Assembly (NCBI GenBank): GCA_008638375.1
Contig: CM018036.1
Coordinates: 12,090,328 to 12,154,327 of the forward strand
Direction of reading: 5' to 3'
DNA: 64,000 nucleotides
Source: Nyssa sinensis
Taxonomy: Eukaryota > Streptophyta > Magnoliopsida > Cornales > Nyssaceae
Shown here: positions 60,239 through 64,000 of the stretch, one piece after another
Position numbering within the stretch: position 1 is the first letter of the stretch
How the letters are laid out: each line of letters starts with the position of its first letter
Notes under the pieces: generated by a model
Database searches by the model: none
Told to the model about the DNA's origin: nothing
The model's input: only the letters and a program-made list of their open reading frames with translations
Made by a program: the position numbers and the translations under genes

Positions 60239-63200
60239 CGGGATCTATGTTACTCTAATTTTCTTATTCATGCATATCATATCAGGATGAGCAATCAAAA
60301 TTCTTTTTTCTTAAAAACTTAACTAATTCCAGGCCAGTCTTCTTTTTCTTCACCCCACCCCACCCCTTCTTCATAAGTTACGTGAGGGGTCCATAATCTT
60401 TGTTTTATTAGGTTTAATGTGACAAAACACAGACAAATTATGCTAGGATAGTTTTTCTATTCGCATATCTATCAAAATTGTAATCTGTTTCTCTGTTGTC
60501 CACTTATGAGCAGGATGATGAACCAGATTATCATGAATCTCGTCGCTATGCAGCTCGGCGCCGCTTTGAGGAAGACCTTGAAATGGAAGCTCGAGCTGAG
60601 AGACGTATAATTAATGCAAAGGTGGTCAACGTTTGAACTATATGAACAAACTTATTTTATGTGAAAATTACCTCTTCTGTTGAAATGAAGTTCCTCTGTT
60701 GAATTATTTGGCACAGGGACACAAAGACATCCCTCGCAAGTCATCCTTGCCAGCTGTGAAATCTTCTCGACGTCCGGTGGATTTTTCTGAAAGTGAGAGA
60801 GAGGAGTCCGAGTACGAAAGTGATGGGGAGGAAGAAGAGAGGACTCCCCCACGTAGAAGGGCTGAGGAGCCAGAGCGGGAAGATGAAGAAGAAGAGGAAG
60901 AGCATGATGAAGAGGAAGCAGTGGCAAATGAAGCATCAGAAGAGGAGGCTGAGGTATGTAGATCTTCCTCCATACATTCAATACTAGTTGTTTTCAGCAG
61001 AGACTGCATCTAGCCACAGAGAAGTAGGTCTGGAAAGTGTTTCAGAAAGCTTCCAGTACTCTAGTTATTGCATGCAAGAAGAAAGTTGATAGTTTGTACC
61101 CTCATTCTATTTTTCTTTCAGACCAAACTATGGAAGAACCCTTATCCCCTTAATCCTGTGTCTTCTATCTTTACCATTCAACACCAACTCCCCATAGGTC
61201 CATACTATATAGAATATATCACTCTGTTAAACGTTCCAGAATCTAATGGTTTAGAAGGCCATCAGTTATGGATTTGCATAGACAGATTTATTCAGTTAAC
61301 TATAAATGGTTTCTTGCCCGCAAGTACCTTTTCAGAGTTTATAAAACAAAAATTTGTAATTAAGAAATAGAAGCTCCCGAATGCAAATAGACTGATGAGC
61401 ATTTTAAGTTCCTTGCATAAATTGTGATGCCATTCTATCAAAAAATAAATATTAAACTTGCGGGTACTCGGTTCATCACTGCCTCGTTCTTCCGTGTGGC
61501 CATCCGTGTCGAATCTGATGTCAAGCACAACCTGGAAGCCACGTTACTGTCCTAGGGCTACACAGGGTTGTGACACTCTCAGGATTGCCTCCCTTCTAGG
61601 GTCATGGCAGTCCCCCGATACCCCCGTGATGCTCTACATTTAACCGTGTCCTCATCCACTGGTGCGTATATCATAATTCGCCTAGTACTCAAAACGAGTC
61701 CATTATCTGACTGACCCACTTTTTAATTCGTGCGAGACCCAGTTGAGCCCCTTTTTATGGTTCCTTCCCCTGGCATGGTTGCGACAAACATGGTTGAGCC
61801 TAATCCATTGGTTCCATAATATGTCACTATTCCCCTTTTAGGGACCCCTACTTGGGGGCAAGTCTTAAGAGGCTCTGAAGCATGGTGCGCGGTTTTGGTG
61901 CGACCATTGTGCCATAGTGTCTCCCTCTCGGGATAATTAGGGTCTTGTGCCGTGCCTTTGTGGGGCTTAGTAGTTAGCACGTGATTGACACTAGTGGGGC
62001 CTACATGAGTGACACTCCTTGGACTTTCTACAACCGAAAAGCTCTCTAACTATTTGCTATTTTGGACACTATTGGAATACCTGGAAACTTTAGTGCACCC
62101 CATGTGGGGCCTAGTAGTTAGCATATGATTGACCATTATAAATACCTCTCAACTAGTACAGTAAAATTTAATTGACTTTTGCAACTATCTAGTGAAGAGC
62201 TGACTTTGGGATCCCATACCAGTCTGATTCCTTGTACATGGAATTCCATGGTATATTCCCAAAGCTTCGCCCCTCTTTCTCCTGGAATCTCTTGTGCTGG
62301 TTCTAGTCTGCCATTACTTTTTCACCGCCACTTCACCCCTGAGAATCCTCTGGCATCTGACGTGGAAGAGCCACTATCCGTAGGATTCCTCTCTCTCTCA
62401 TCAGTGGAAAAGTTGACAGATAAGTCACCCTTACTGCCACTCTACAGAACCGTACATGAGATTTTCACCTCATACGGCTCCTCGTTCAATTCTTTCGAAG
62501 TCATTGGATCACTAATACAATTAGATCCGCTCTTCATAGACAAACTTGGGATTTGCGATCCCAGGTAAGATTGGTTAAAAGACTTATCGTATCAAAGCAA
62601 AGCGAATCCAACGAACCTATTATTTGAATGAAGTAAAGTAAAAAGCAAACCTACGGGACGGAGATAAATAGTTTTTTCATAACCTCCACAACATCCCACA
62701 CCCTCAAATTTGTATAAACTGTCAGGAGATCCACATTTCAATTCTGTATTGTATAGGGAATTGACATTCCTGTTCTAGAGCTTGTTTTGGATATGCTGTT
62801 CATTAGTGTGTTTGCATGAAAAAAATCTGGTGAAATATGTTTTCTCACTGAAGAAGTTTGGATGAAGATGGGATCAGCTTCTTTTGCAGCCTGTCGGTTA
62901 TTTTAGGACTTCACTGGGAAAGAAAATCATGTTTTCTCACTTCTACTGTAATTTTTCATATTTTGGTGGAGGGAATTTAGGGTTGCTCAACGAAAAAGTG
63001 GCACTCACTGATTCATCATGTCCCAACTTGCTTTGAATTATGAAGTCCTAAAGAACTTTTTGAACTGTAAAGTAACCACTGCCTTAAGAAGTTATCGTCT
63101 AGAGGACCAAGCCCCTGTAGTAATTGAAGCAAAAGAAGTCTATGGTTGGATAATTGATACATTCAATGTGGCATAGATGGAGCACCATTACCGGGGCCTA

Positions 63201-63532
63201 CTTTAGAATTCTGAGTGGGGAAAAGGAAAAAAAACAAAAGAAACCCAGAATTATTGGGAATATCAACTGTCATACATCAGAATACCAGATACAGATATGA
63301 TGAAACCTGAAGTGGAATTATATTCTGCAAATGATTATACATAAATTGCACAATACTTTTTGACATTTTAACAATTTTTTTTTGGCCTCTCTTGCAGGAG
63401 CCAAAGCAGAAGGCCAAGGAGTGGGGAGGCAGTCTCAAGGGCAAGGGGATTGAGTCAGACGAGGACTCCCCACCAAGGAAGACTACAACCCATCGTAGAA
63501 TGGCAATTGTTTATGATAGTGATGAGGAATGA
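15663..63532 (+). CDS. VIP4: VIP4 / LEO1 homologue, Paf1 complex subunit (11 exons, 627 aa)
   Basis: Joined coding exons: 15663-15785, 29951-30288, 33181-33316, 33428-33613, 43281-43457, 45288-45419, 59752-59931, 60017-60148, 60514-60621, 60717-60953, 63398-63532. All junctions are GT-AG and the phases join to 1,884 nt with no internal stop. The protein has a very acidic N-terminal third, the conserved Leo1 domain at about residues 235-425 ([67 protein letters not shown]), a Lys/Arg/Glu helix region and an acidic Ser-rich tail ending in YDSDEE. The length agrees with Arabidopsis VIP4 (about 625 aa). LEO1 acts in the nucleus in the Paf1 complex, which helps RNA polymerase II elongation and histone H2B ubiquitination and H3K4/K36 methylation. 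In Arabidopsis it is needed for FLC expression and flowering-time control. Nothing suggests the gene is broken. Confidence 0.96.
15786..16522 (+). other. Intron 1, first part: no element seen
   Basis: This is AT-rich intron sequence up to about 16250. From 16260 to 16522 it has a less AT-rich stretch with CTCTTC-rich pieces and a short TATTTATAGTAG string, like the edge of an LTR, but I could not find a partner repeat. Confidence 0.4.
16531..16747. mobile_element. Small non-autonomous hAT-like element (217 bp) in intron 1
   Basis: The ends read CAATGGTGGATC and, reverse-complemented from the right, CAACGGCAAACA, an imperfect inverted terminal repeat. It is flanked by 8-bp direct repeats ATTACGTT (16523-16530) and ATTACGCT (16748-16755) with one mismatch. 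The 8-bp target duplication is diagnostic of hAT transposition. It has no coding capacity. Confidence 0.7.
16756..17539. other. Intron 1: unassigned repeat-like sequence
   Basis: This is moderately GC sequence without a supported gene. Short overlapping ORFs on both strands near 16937-17207 do not resemble a known domain. It may be the remnant of an older LTR element, but no second copy is present in the window. Confidence 0.4.
17545..17729 (-). repeat. Left LTR of the copia element (3' LTR in its orientation)
   Basis: It matches 21483-21656, sharing AGTTGGAAT, TACTGTTTGTAT, AGAGAGTATT and TAATATCCTAA. The adjoining CT-rich stretch at 17731-17743 is the polypurine tract on the opposite strand. 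Confidence 0.8.
18180..19130 (-). pseudogene. Copia reverse transcriptase / RNase H remnant
   Basis: Read on the minus strand, 19125-19050 begins the copia reverse transcriptase with [19 protein letters not shown]. The segment 18512-18267 carries [19 protein letters not shown] and a following [15 protein letters not shown] segment that marks the end of RT and the connection to RNase H. The usual catalytic YVDD segment is not intact. Frameshifts and stops are frequent. Confidence 0.8.
19480..20410 (-). pseudogene. Copia integrase remnant
   Basis: The minus strand between 20120 and 19800 reads as copia integrase core ([12 protein letters not shown], then after a broken stretch [20 protein letters not shown]). 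It is followed toward 19480 by degraded integrase C-terminal sequence. It is interrupted by stops and cannot be translated. Confidence 0.7.
20418..21000. mobile_element. hAT-like MITE nested in the copia element
   Basis: An 8-bp duplication CACTAGCC stands at 20410-20417 and 21001-21008. The ends are related inverted repeats rich in GGACAC/GTGTCC (left GGACACGGACACGG, right GTGTCCGACACAGACAC). The interior is AT-rich and non-coding. Because it splits the copia element it is the younger insertion. A related element lies in intron 2 (about 31090-32785). Confidence 0.8.
21021..21470 (-). pseudogene. Copia element first ORF fragment (gag region)
   Basis: This is an open frame of 149 codons on the minus strand starting directly after the primer-binding site, the normal place of copia gag. 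The start [18 protein letters not shown] and the segment [15 protein letters not shown] do not match a gag motif that I recall, so the assignment rests on position. It stops at the nested hAT element. Confidence 0.5.
21483..21656 (-). repeat. Right LTR of the copia element (5' LTR in its orientation)
   Basis: This is the partner of 17545-17729. On the minus strand it starts TGTTAGGATATT and ends CATTCCAACT, followed directly by the TGGTATCAGAGC primer site. Confidence 0.8.
21662..23020. other. Intron 1: microsatellite and short dispersed repeats
   Basis: It contains a (CT)n(TA)n and TAA/ATT tract at 22195-22330, then TATATAAAAGTACCAAATC at 22323-22341, a string also seen at 35870-35890. An about 65-bp AT-rich unit containing TTAATGATAATGATAAATAA occurs three times (about 22399-22462, 22696-22762 and 22930-22992). 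No gene was found. Confidence 0.55.
22930..22992. repeat. Third copy of a local 65-bp AT-rich repeat
   Basis: The copies at about 22399-22462, 22696-22762 and 22930-22992 share TCACTTCAATT, CTTTTGATAATTT and TTAATGATAATGATAAATAA. They are spaced by about 300 and 230 bp. Confidence 0.7.
23291..23461 (+). pseudogene. atp6: Mitochondrial atp6-like fragment, copy 1
   Basis: The + strand reads [19 protein letters not shown], then [19 protein letters not shown] and GICLF, which follows the conserved membrane segment of plant mitochondrial ATP synthase subunit a (atp6). The similarity breaks where the usual Ala-Asn-Met-Met segment should come. It is a short nuclear pseudogene of mitochondrial origin. 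A second copy lies at about 24690-24847. Confidence 0.75.
23619..23748 (+). pseudogene. psbD: Plastid psbD-like fragment, copy 1
   Basis: With one frame change, it reads ITANRF and then [20 protein letters not shown] and [14 protein letters not shown], the conserved region near residues 250-290 of the photosystem II D2 protein. Similarity is lost on both sides. This is plastid-derived DNA in the nucleus, possibly by way of the mitochondrial genome. A copy lies at 25005-25134. Confidence 0.88.
24450..24633 (+). mobile_element. LINE/SINE-like 3' tail inserted in copy 2
   Basis: This stretch is absent from copy 1. It ends in GGGCGCTGTCTAATATACT, then TTTTTACTGATAAAAATAAAATAAAA, an ending typical of plant non-LTR retrotransposon tails. 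It is about 180 bp, so it is a strongly 5'-truncated copy. Confidence 0.5.
24690..24847 (+). pseudogene. atp6: Mitochondrial atp6-like fragment, copy 2
   Basis: It is nearly identical to 23291-23461 but has small deletions at the start that shift the frame. It shares the [20 protein letters not shown] segment. Confidence 0.7.
25005..25134 (+). pseudogene. psbD: Plastid psbD-like fragment, copy 2
   Basis: It has the same D2-protein segment as 23619-23748 with only a few base changes after it. It is not functional: short, with no start and no flanking D2 sequence. Confidence 0.86.
25635..28445. other. Intron 1: AT-rich, no gene
   Basis: It has no supported coding sequence. It includes a (TG)n(AG)n tract (26093-26142), a patch at 26410-26570 with TATAAGGATTTCATAAGGAT-like short repeats, and 26575-26705, which resembles 22782-22905 (shared TAATAAACGTAAAT and ACTTC/GACTTT pieces). 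It also has a (TG)n(TA)n tract near 27003-27042. Confidence 0.5.
26093..26142. repeat. Compound (TG)n(AG)n microsatellite
   Basis: About ten TG units run directly into about fourteen AG units. Confidence 0.95.
28466..28575 (+). mobile_element. tRNA-derived SINE in intron 1
   Basis: It has an RNA polymerase III box A-like string TGGCTTGAGTGG (about 28478-28489) and a box B-like string GGTTCAAGTC (about 28523-28532), about 34 bp apart, as in tRNA-derived SINEs. It is flanked by imperfect 20-bp direct repeats (28446-28465 and 28576-28595, starting AAAGTTTG and ending GTTTT). It is a short element in the sense orientation of VIP4. Confidence 0.75.
28596..29950. other. Intron 1, last part: AT-rich with microsatellites
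   Basis: No gene was found. It contains (TG)n(TA)n tracts at about 29337-29365 and 29679-29725 and a (TA)n run at 29578-29602. The string CACGTGCAACGCATGT at about 29652-29667 resembles a Helitron 3' hairpin, but no CTRR end follows. The intron ends TTTTTGTCCAG at 29950. Confidence 0.5.
29951..30288 (+). CDS. VIP4: VIP4 exon 2 (residues 42-154)
   Basis: It encodes the acidic low-complexity region ([20 protein letters not shown] and on) that is characteristic of the LEO1 N terminus, with [12 protein letters not shown] near its end. The acceptor is GTCCAG and the donor AG|GTATTT. It ends in phase 2. Confidence 0.92.
30296..30500. repeat. (CT)n microsatellites directly after exon 2
   Basis: CT-rich runs start about 12 bp after the exon 2 donor (30302-30332, followed by a CA run) and again at 30454-30490. 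Polypyrimidine so near a donor may affect splice-site recognition. Confidence 0.85.
30501..31089. other. Intron 2, first part: no feature
   Basis: T-rich intron sequence without a gene or definable element. A short CT-repeat patch lies at about 30960-31010. Confidence 0.5.
31090..32785. mobile_element. Repeat with GGACATG/GTGTCC ends in intron 2, containing a nested hAT
   Basis: The left side (about 31108-31165) has AACATGGACATGAACATG, and the right side (about 32620-32775) has several GTGTCC/GTGTCGG strings ending GTGTCCATGCTTCTGAG. These are degraded relatives of the ends of the element at 20418-21000. A target duplication is not clear, so the borders are approximate. It contains another element at 31369-32373. 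Confidence 0.5.
31369..32373. mobile_element. Non-autonomous hAT element (1.0 kb) in intron 2
   Basis: An exact 8-bp duplication GTTAGCGC stands at 31361-31368 and 32374-32381. The termini are related inverted repeats (GATAGTTGTCAG and, reverse-complemented, CATAATTGTTAG). Subterminal repeats of GTATCGTAAGATAC type occur near both ends, as expected for transposase binding. There is no transposase ORF. Confidence 0.8.
33181..33316 (+). CDS. VIP4: VIP4 exon 3 (residues 154-199)
   Basis: It encodes [18 protein letters not shown] and [20 protein letters not shown], the conserved [10 protein letters not shown] part of LEO1. The acceptor is a TAGCAG tandem (33178-33183), so a one-codon-shorter form starting at 33184 is also in frame. 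The donor is AAT|GTGAGT. Confidence 0.92.
33428..33613 (+). CDS. VIP4: VIP4 exon 4 (residues 200-261)
   Basis: It begins [20 protein letters not shown] and ends in [19 protein letters not shown], the start of the Leo1 domain. The preceding intron is only 111 bp; the following one is 9,667 bp. Phase 0 at both ends. Confidence 0.93.
33614..34151. other. Intron 4, first part: no feature
   Basis: AT-rich intron sequence without an element or gene that I can support. Confidence 0.5.
34152..34457 (+). mobile_element. TRIM-like miniature LTR element in intron 4
   Basis: Two direct repeats of about 73 bp (34152-34224 and 34386-34457) share TTGAGAGCTTGAT, CTTTAGCTTTT/CTTAAGCTTTT and GAGTAATTG and end in ACA. 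After the first comes TGATATAAAAG, a decayed initiator-Met primer site (TGGTATCAGAGC). Before the second is the purine-rich GTGAAGGGTAG. The short interior is non-coding and the total is about 300 bp, which fits terminal-repeat retrotransposons in miniature. Confidence 0.65.
34458..35860. other. Intron 4: unassigned, with a possible captured coding fragment
   Basis: Mostly AT-rich. Bases 35060-35300 are less AT-rich and open in two frames (one gives [20 protein letters not shown]). This could be an exon captured from another gene, but no family was recognised. The stretch 35300-35720 resembles retrotransposon non-coding DNA, without a partner. Confidence 0.35.
35982..36092. repeat. Direct duplication of about 55 bp
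   Basis: GGTCGAAGGAAATCTTCATC and the following GTCATGATAATCATAAAACA occur twice in tandem (about 35977-36036 and 36041-36092). Confidence 0.85.
36093..37340. other. Intron 4: AT-rich, no gene
   Basis: No coding sequence was supported. Bases 36855-37080 recur in part at about 37680-38060 (shared TTAAAGTGAAGT, AATAAAATCCT and ATGGACAGAC), so this region carries a direct repeat. A (TA)n run is at 37257-37288. Confidence 0.5.
37343..37519 (+). pseudogene. Reverse-transcriptase fragment (caulimovirid- or gypsy-like)
   Basis: An open stretch of 59 codons carries [20 protein letters not shown] and VYIDDVLIF, the palm motifs of Ty3-type and pararetroviral reverse transcriptases, with the catalytic YIDD. 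The wording around the motif is closer to endogenous plant pararetroviruses (Caulimoviridae) than to the Tat element here, but this is a judgement by eye. Nothing else of pol remains: it is cut on the left and ends in a (TA)n run on the right. Confidence 0.7.
37520..38829. other. Intron 4: AT-rich, no gene
   Basis: No coding sequence was seen. It contains the second part of a dispersed direct repeat with 36855-37080. Confidence 0.5.
38830..39396 (-). repeat. Left LTR of the intron 4 LTR element
   Basis: 567 bp, starting TGTAGGACCC and ending GCCAACA on +. Pairs with 41223-41801. Confidence 0.85.
39420..40746 (-). pseudogene. Unknown acidic protein ORF inside an LTR element
   Basis: Starting at a minus-strand ATG at 40746 ([20 protein letters not shown]), conserved-looking coding sequence runs leftward almost to the polypurine tract, about 440 codons. 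It is broken by stops near 40567, 40313, 40265-40300, 39969 and 39657 and by at least two frame changes. The last three pieces share one frame. It is rich in Glu, Asp, Asn and Phe, with an acidic centre ([20 protein letters not shown]). I see no zinc knuckle, protease, RT or integrase motif, signal peptide or membrane segment. I do not recognise the family. Confidence 0.6.
41223..41801 (-). repeat. Right LTR of the intron 4 LTR element
   Basis: About 579 bp, starting TGTAAGACCC. It matches 38830-39396, with a longer (TA)n run at 41566-41586. Confidence 0.85.
41807..43280. other. Intron 4, last part: AT-rich
   Basis: No gene was seen. It contains the Helitron-type 3' end at 42910-42938. The intron ends TTTTTATGTTGCAG at 43280. 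Confidence 0.55.
43281..43457 (+). CDS. VIP4: VIP4 exon 5 (residues 262-320)
   Basis: It encodes [20 protein letters not shown] and, near the end, [20 protein letters not shown], the centre of the Leo1 domain. The first Met is internal, not a start. Phase 0 at both ends, donor TCT|GTAAGT. Confidence 0.95.
43638..43685 (+). CDS. Possible alternative last exon of VIP4
   Basis: A TTTTGCCAG acceptor at 43629-43637 is followed in phase 0 by 15 codons ([15 protein letters not shown]) and a TGA at 43683. Splicing exon 5 to it would give a LEO1 of about 335 residues lacking most of the Leo1 domain. The sequence after the stop is T-rich and could serve as a 3' end. It is not part of the conserved VIP4 protein, so it may be a chance open frame. 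Confidence 0.3.
   Translation, partial: VQLVELDELLELASP
43686..45287. other. Intron 5 remainder: no firm feature
   Basis: AT-rich. The patch 44970-45035 (with TTTTACATACCATAACGATC) resembles 59070-59115 in intron 6, so it is probably one end of a dispersed repeat. No gene. Confidence 0.45.
45288..45419 (+). CDS. VIP4: VIP4 exon 6 (residues 321-364)
   Basis: It encodes [20 protein letters not shown] and [19 protein letters not shown], the best conserved part of the Leo1 domain. The acceptor is AATGTGTAG and the donor AAG|GTGACT, phase 0. The next exon is 14,332 bp away. Confidence 0.96.
45675..46010. repeat. Tandem duplication, period 168 bp
   Basis: 45675-45842 and 45843-46010 are nearly identical (CATCTTCCATTGTCAGTCAG at the start of each). 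Few differences suggest a recent event. Confidence 0.9.
46040..48704 (-). mobile_element. L1-type LINE, 3' portion, minus strand
   Basis: On the minus strand, 47340-47000 has the start of an L1 endonuclease ([20 protein letters not shown]), and 48076-47594 has the preceding linker ORF. Leftward it passes with the reverse-transcriptase part missing to C-terminal sequence ([15 protein letters not shown] at about 46990-46960) and a zinc-finger-type end region (about 46680-46300). It is an internally deleted, frameshifted copy. An 18-G run lies at 46917-46934. The gypsy element 48710-53661 splits it from its 5' part. Confidence 0.7.
48710..50320 (-). repeat. Left LTR of the gag-only gypsy element
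   Basis: It matches 52068-53661 along its length. It carries an extra 36-bp duplication at its outer end (TGTCACAGGGTC and again TGTCACAAGGTC, both preceded by CCTGA). Confidence 0.9.
50321..51201 (-). other. Interior of the gag-only gypsy element after gag
   Basis: No protease, RT or integrase motif on either strand. The minus-strand piece at about 51105-51060 carries the displaced gag zinc knuckle ([14 protein letters not shown]) in another frame. The rest looks like scrambled non-coding filler. Confidence 0.55.
51202..52038 (-). CDS. Ty3/gypsy Gag protein (278-codon frame)
   Basis: Starting [19 protein letters not shown], it begins about 15 bp after the primer site. Residues 1-95 look like coiled coil; residues 105-230 are the Retrotrans_gag core ([55 protein letters not shown]). 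The frame stops at 51202, while a Lys-rich segment and zinc knuckle follow in other frames, so a frameshift has removed the nucleic-acid-binding tail. Gag forms the particle in which retrotransposon RNA is copied. Confidence 0.85.
   Translation of the reverse strand: MAGGEALRERVSRLEDFVGAPLTDGASSLAVQCEHIALEVEELKVSLQDCISGINGHLSDMISDVGALADSTRDSLRGIEEEMGLIKRAMHETSGQDGARKVKVFEPKAFNGVRSAKDLENFRWDMEQYFTAAHIPDGERVTMTSMYLAGDAKLWWRTHVVDEGRPEIRVWANLKKELEEQFLPANSSWVARDSLRRLKHTETVREYVRTFSSLMLDVKNMSEEDKLFNFMSGLQGWAQAELRRSGVRDLPSVVAAADNSVDLSLDKSNSTTGKVQEV
52068..53661 (-). repeat. Right LTR of the gag-only gypsy element
   Basis: 1,594 bp, starting TGTCACAGGG and ending GGTCTAACA on +. Pairs with 48710-50320. 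Confidence 0.9.
53667..54840 (-). mobile_element. L1-type LINE, 5' portion, minus strand
   Basis: Read on the minus strand from about 54790, it has ORF1-like sequence of plant L1 elements (the 54790-54511 frames, then [13 protein letters not shown] and [15 protein letters not shown] at about 54060-53980, as in the domain annotated DUF4283). It runs up to the CCTGA target duplication of the gypsy element and resumes on the other side at 48709. Stops and frameshifts occur throughout. Confidence 0.6.
54841..55899. other. Intron 6: between two LINE remnants, unassigned
   Basis: No coding sequence was supported. The right half is probably the 5' part of the plus-strand LINE, but no motif was recognised. 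Confidence 0.4.
55900..58591 (+). mobile_element. L1-type LINE, plus strand, degenerate
   Basis: The frames at 56397-56663 and 56711-56914 carry the region before RT ([20 protein letters not shown]). The frame 56962-57294 carries the RT start ([40 protein letters not shown]). 57454-57768 follows with FASDTIIF in place of the usual catalytic F-x-DD, so the active site is changed. 58348-58545 has [14 protein letters not shown], a C-terminal mark. Frameshifts separate the pieces and a G16 run lies at 58033-58048. The 5' limit is uncertain. Confidence 0.75.
58592..59177. repeat. Segment flanked by 34-bp direct repeats
   Basis: GAGTGAGGCAACAATCTATC and the following CTGATCATCCAT occur at 58592-58626 and 59144-59177. 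Between them is AT-rich DNA with repeat-like ends (CGAATTGCGAATTGGGATCG near 58757-58785 and CCGTACCATAACGATCC near 59093-59110). It may be a transposon plus local duplication. Confidence 0.6.
59178..59751. other. Intron 6, last part: no feature
   Basis: Plain AT-rich intron sequence up to the acceptor CACAATGCAG at 59751. Confidence 0.6.
59752..59931 (+). CDS. VIP4: VIP4 exon 7 (residues 365-424)
   Basis: It encodes [20 protein letters not shown] and [20 protein letters not shown], the end of the Leo1 domain. Acceptor ATGCAG, donor AAG|GTAAGA, phase 0. Confidence 0.95.
60017..60148 (+). CDS. VIP4: VIP4 exon 8 (residues 425-468)
   Basis: It encodes a basic, probably helical segment ([20 protein letters not shown]) and [13 protein letters not shown]. 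The intron before it is only 85 bp and includes a T12G8-type tract (about 59946-59965). Confidence 0.94.
60149..60513. other. VIP4 intron 8 with a (TA)n microsatellite
   Basis: 365 bp, with a TA run at 60210-60234 and no coding sequence. Confidence 0.8.
60514..60621 (+). CDS. VIP4: VIP4 exon 9 (residues 469-504)
   Basis: It encodes [20 protein letters not shown] and an Arg/Glu-rich helix ending RIINAK. Donor AAG|GTGGTC, phase 0. Confidence 0.94.
60717..60953 (+). CDS. VIP4: VIP4 exon 10 (residues 505-583)
   Basis: It encodes [20 protein letters not shown], then [20 protein letters not shown], then a long Glu run, the acidic Ser/Glu tail of LEO1. Donor GAG|GTATGT, phase 0. Confidence 0.94.
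60954..61439. other. VIP4 intron 10, first part
   Basis: No gene or definable element. The open frame at 61068-61370 has no recognisable domain. Confidence 0.5.
61440..62600 (-). other. Organelle-like DNA in VIP4 intron 10 (probable mitochondrial group II intron)
   Basis: This block is clearly richer in GC than its surroundings. Reverse-complemented, 62490-62420 reads GAGCCGTATGAGGTGAAAAT, then CTCATGTACGGTTCTGTAGA, then GTGACTTATCTGTC, the hairpin and following sequence typical of organelle group II introns. The string AGTAGTTAGCA(C/T)(A/G)TGATTGAC occurs twice (about 61968-61989 and 62110-62132). The frame at 62179-62568 is open but reads through this hairpin and is probably not a gene. 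The exact source gene is not identified. Confidence 0.55.
62601..63397. other. VIP4 intron 10, last part
   Basis: AT-rich intron sequence without features, ending CTCTCTTGCAG at 63397. Confidence 0.6.
63398..63532 (+). CDS. VIP4: VIP4 exon 11 (residues 584-627, stop)
   Basis: It encodes [20 protein letters not shown] and the terminus VYDSDEE followed by TGA (63530-63532). This is the conserved C-terminal signature of plant LEO1. Confidence 0.95.
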   Translation, partial: EPKQKAKEWGGSLKGKGIESDEDSPPRKTTTHRRMAIVYDSDEE

Positions 63533-64000
63533 AAACATGCTTCAAAGGAGTACAAGATGGGTGAATGCCCAGTATATACCACCTCATTTTGTAAAGAAGT
63601 GCTTTTTCTGCAATTTGGAGCTGTCCTAGATGCATACTATATGAAATCACTCTTTCTGGAGCGAACATCAAACGCGGTCATAGCAAATGCTTTAAATAAT
63701 AGTCACATGTATATGATGACATAGACATAGACCTTTGTTCAGATTTGATTGGATATGCATTAGCCTTTCAATACTGAAGTTGCAGACATGTAATAATCAG
63801 AATTTATGGGTTTATAAGTTGCTTTATCTGCTTTTTTTAAAAAAATTGTTATGACATGAGAAAATCTGCAAATTTTATAACAATGCTTGATCAATTTGTG
63901 ATTTTTCCAATATCAGTCAATTTTATTACATACACCACACTATATACAAAAATTATTGCTCAATAATTTCAATTGTTACAAGTAGTATGCTTGAATTTTG
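63533..64000 (+). other. VIP4: VIP4 3' untranslated region and downstream flank
   Basis: AT-rich with several weak polyadenylation-like strings (for example AAATAATAG near 63694 and TAATAATCAG near 63793). The cleavage site cannot be fixed. No other gene starts before the window ends. Confidence 0.5.

Noticed and set aside
60704..61009. 101-codon minus-strand frame rich in Ser
   Set aside because: It is the mirror of the Glu-rich VIP4 exon 10.
62179..62568. 129-codon frame in intron 10 as a gene
   Set aside because: It reads through a group II intron-type hairpin and has no known protein domain.

Overview
The window is eukaryotic nuclear DNA from a flowering plant, most likely a eudicot with a repeat-rich genome. 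Evidence is AT-rich sequence, GT-AG introns, plant-type Ty3/gypsy, Ty1/copia, LINE, SINE, TRIM, hAT and Helitron remnants, and plastid and mitochondrial DNA inserted in the nucleus. The species cannot be fixed from the sequence alone.

Only one host gene is visible: the orthologue of Arabidopsis VIP4, the LEO1 subunit of the Paf1 transcription-elongation complex. It lies on the + strand from the start codon at 15663 to the stop at 63532. Eleven coding exons can be joined with correct GT-AG junctions and phases into 627 codons plus stop. Coding sequence is 1,884 bp of about 47.9 kb. The length comes from three giant introns (intron 1, 14.2 kb; intron 4, 9.7 kb; intron 6, 14.3 kb) and two mid-sized ones (introns 2 and 10), all filled with mobile or organelle-derived DNA. 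The other introns are short.

Layout: 1-1014, AT-rich flank. 1015-13193, a decayed 12.2 kb Tat-type Ty3/gypsy element with target-site duplications, gag-pol on +, a 32/33-bp minisatellite behind pol and a spliced antisense gene before the 3' LTR. 13194-15662, intergenic and VIP4 upstream region with a long imperfect inverted repeat. Intron 1 holds a small hAT element, a minus-strand copia element with another hAT inside it, a tandemly duplicated mosaic of mitochondrial atp6-like and plastid psbD-like DNA, and a SINE. Intron 2 holds a hAT element nested in another repeat. Intron 4 holds a TRIM, putative Helitron ends, a reverse-transcriptase scrap and an LTR element that carries an unknown acidic ORF instead of pol. 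Intron 5 has a possible alternative last exon. Intron 6 holds a minus-strand LINE split by a gag-only gypsy element and a second, head-to-head LINE. Intron 10 holds an organelle-like segment, probably mitochondrial group II intron DNA.

The elements do not work together as a system. The most unusual items are the intron-containing antisense gene inside the Tat element, the LTR element with an unfamiliar acidic ORF, the duplicated organelle mosaic inside a transcribed gene, and the upstream hairpin and possible truncating exon of VIP4. No bacterial features, rRNA, intact tRNA or CRISPR array were seen.
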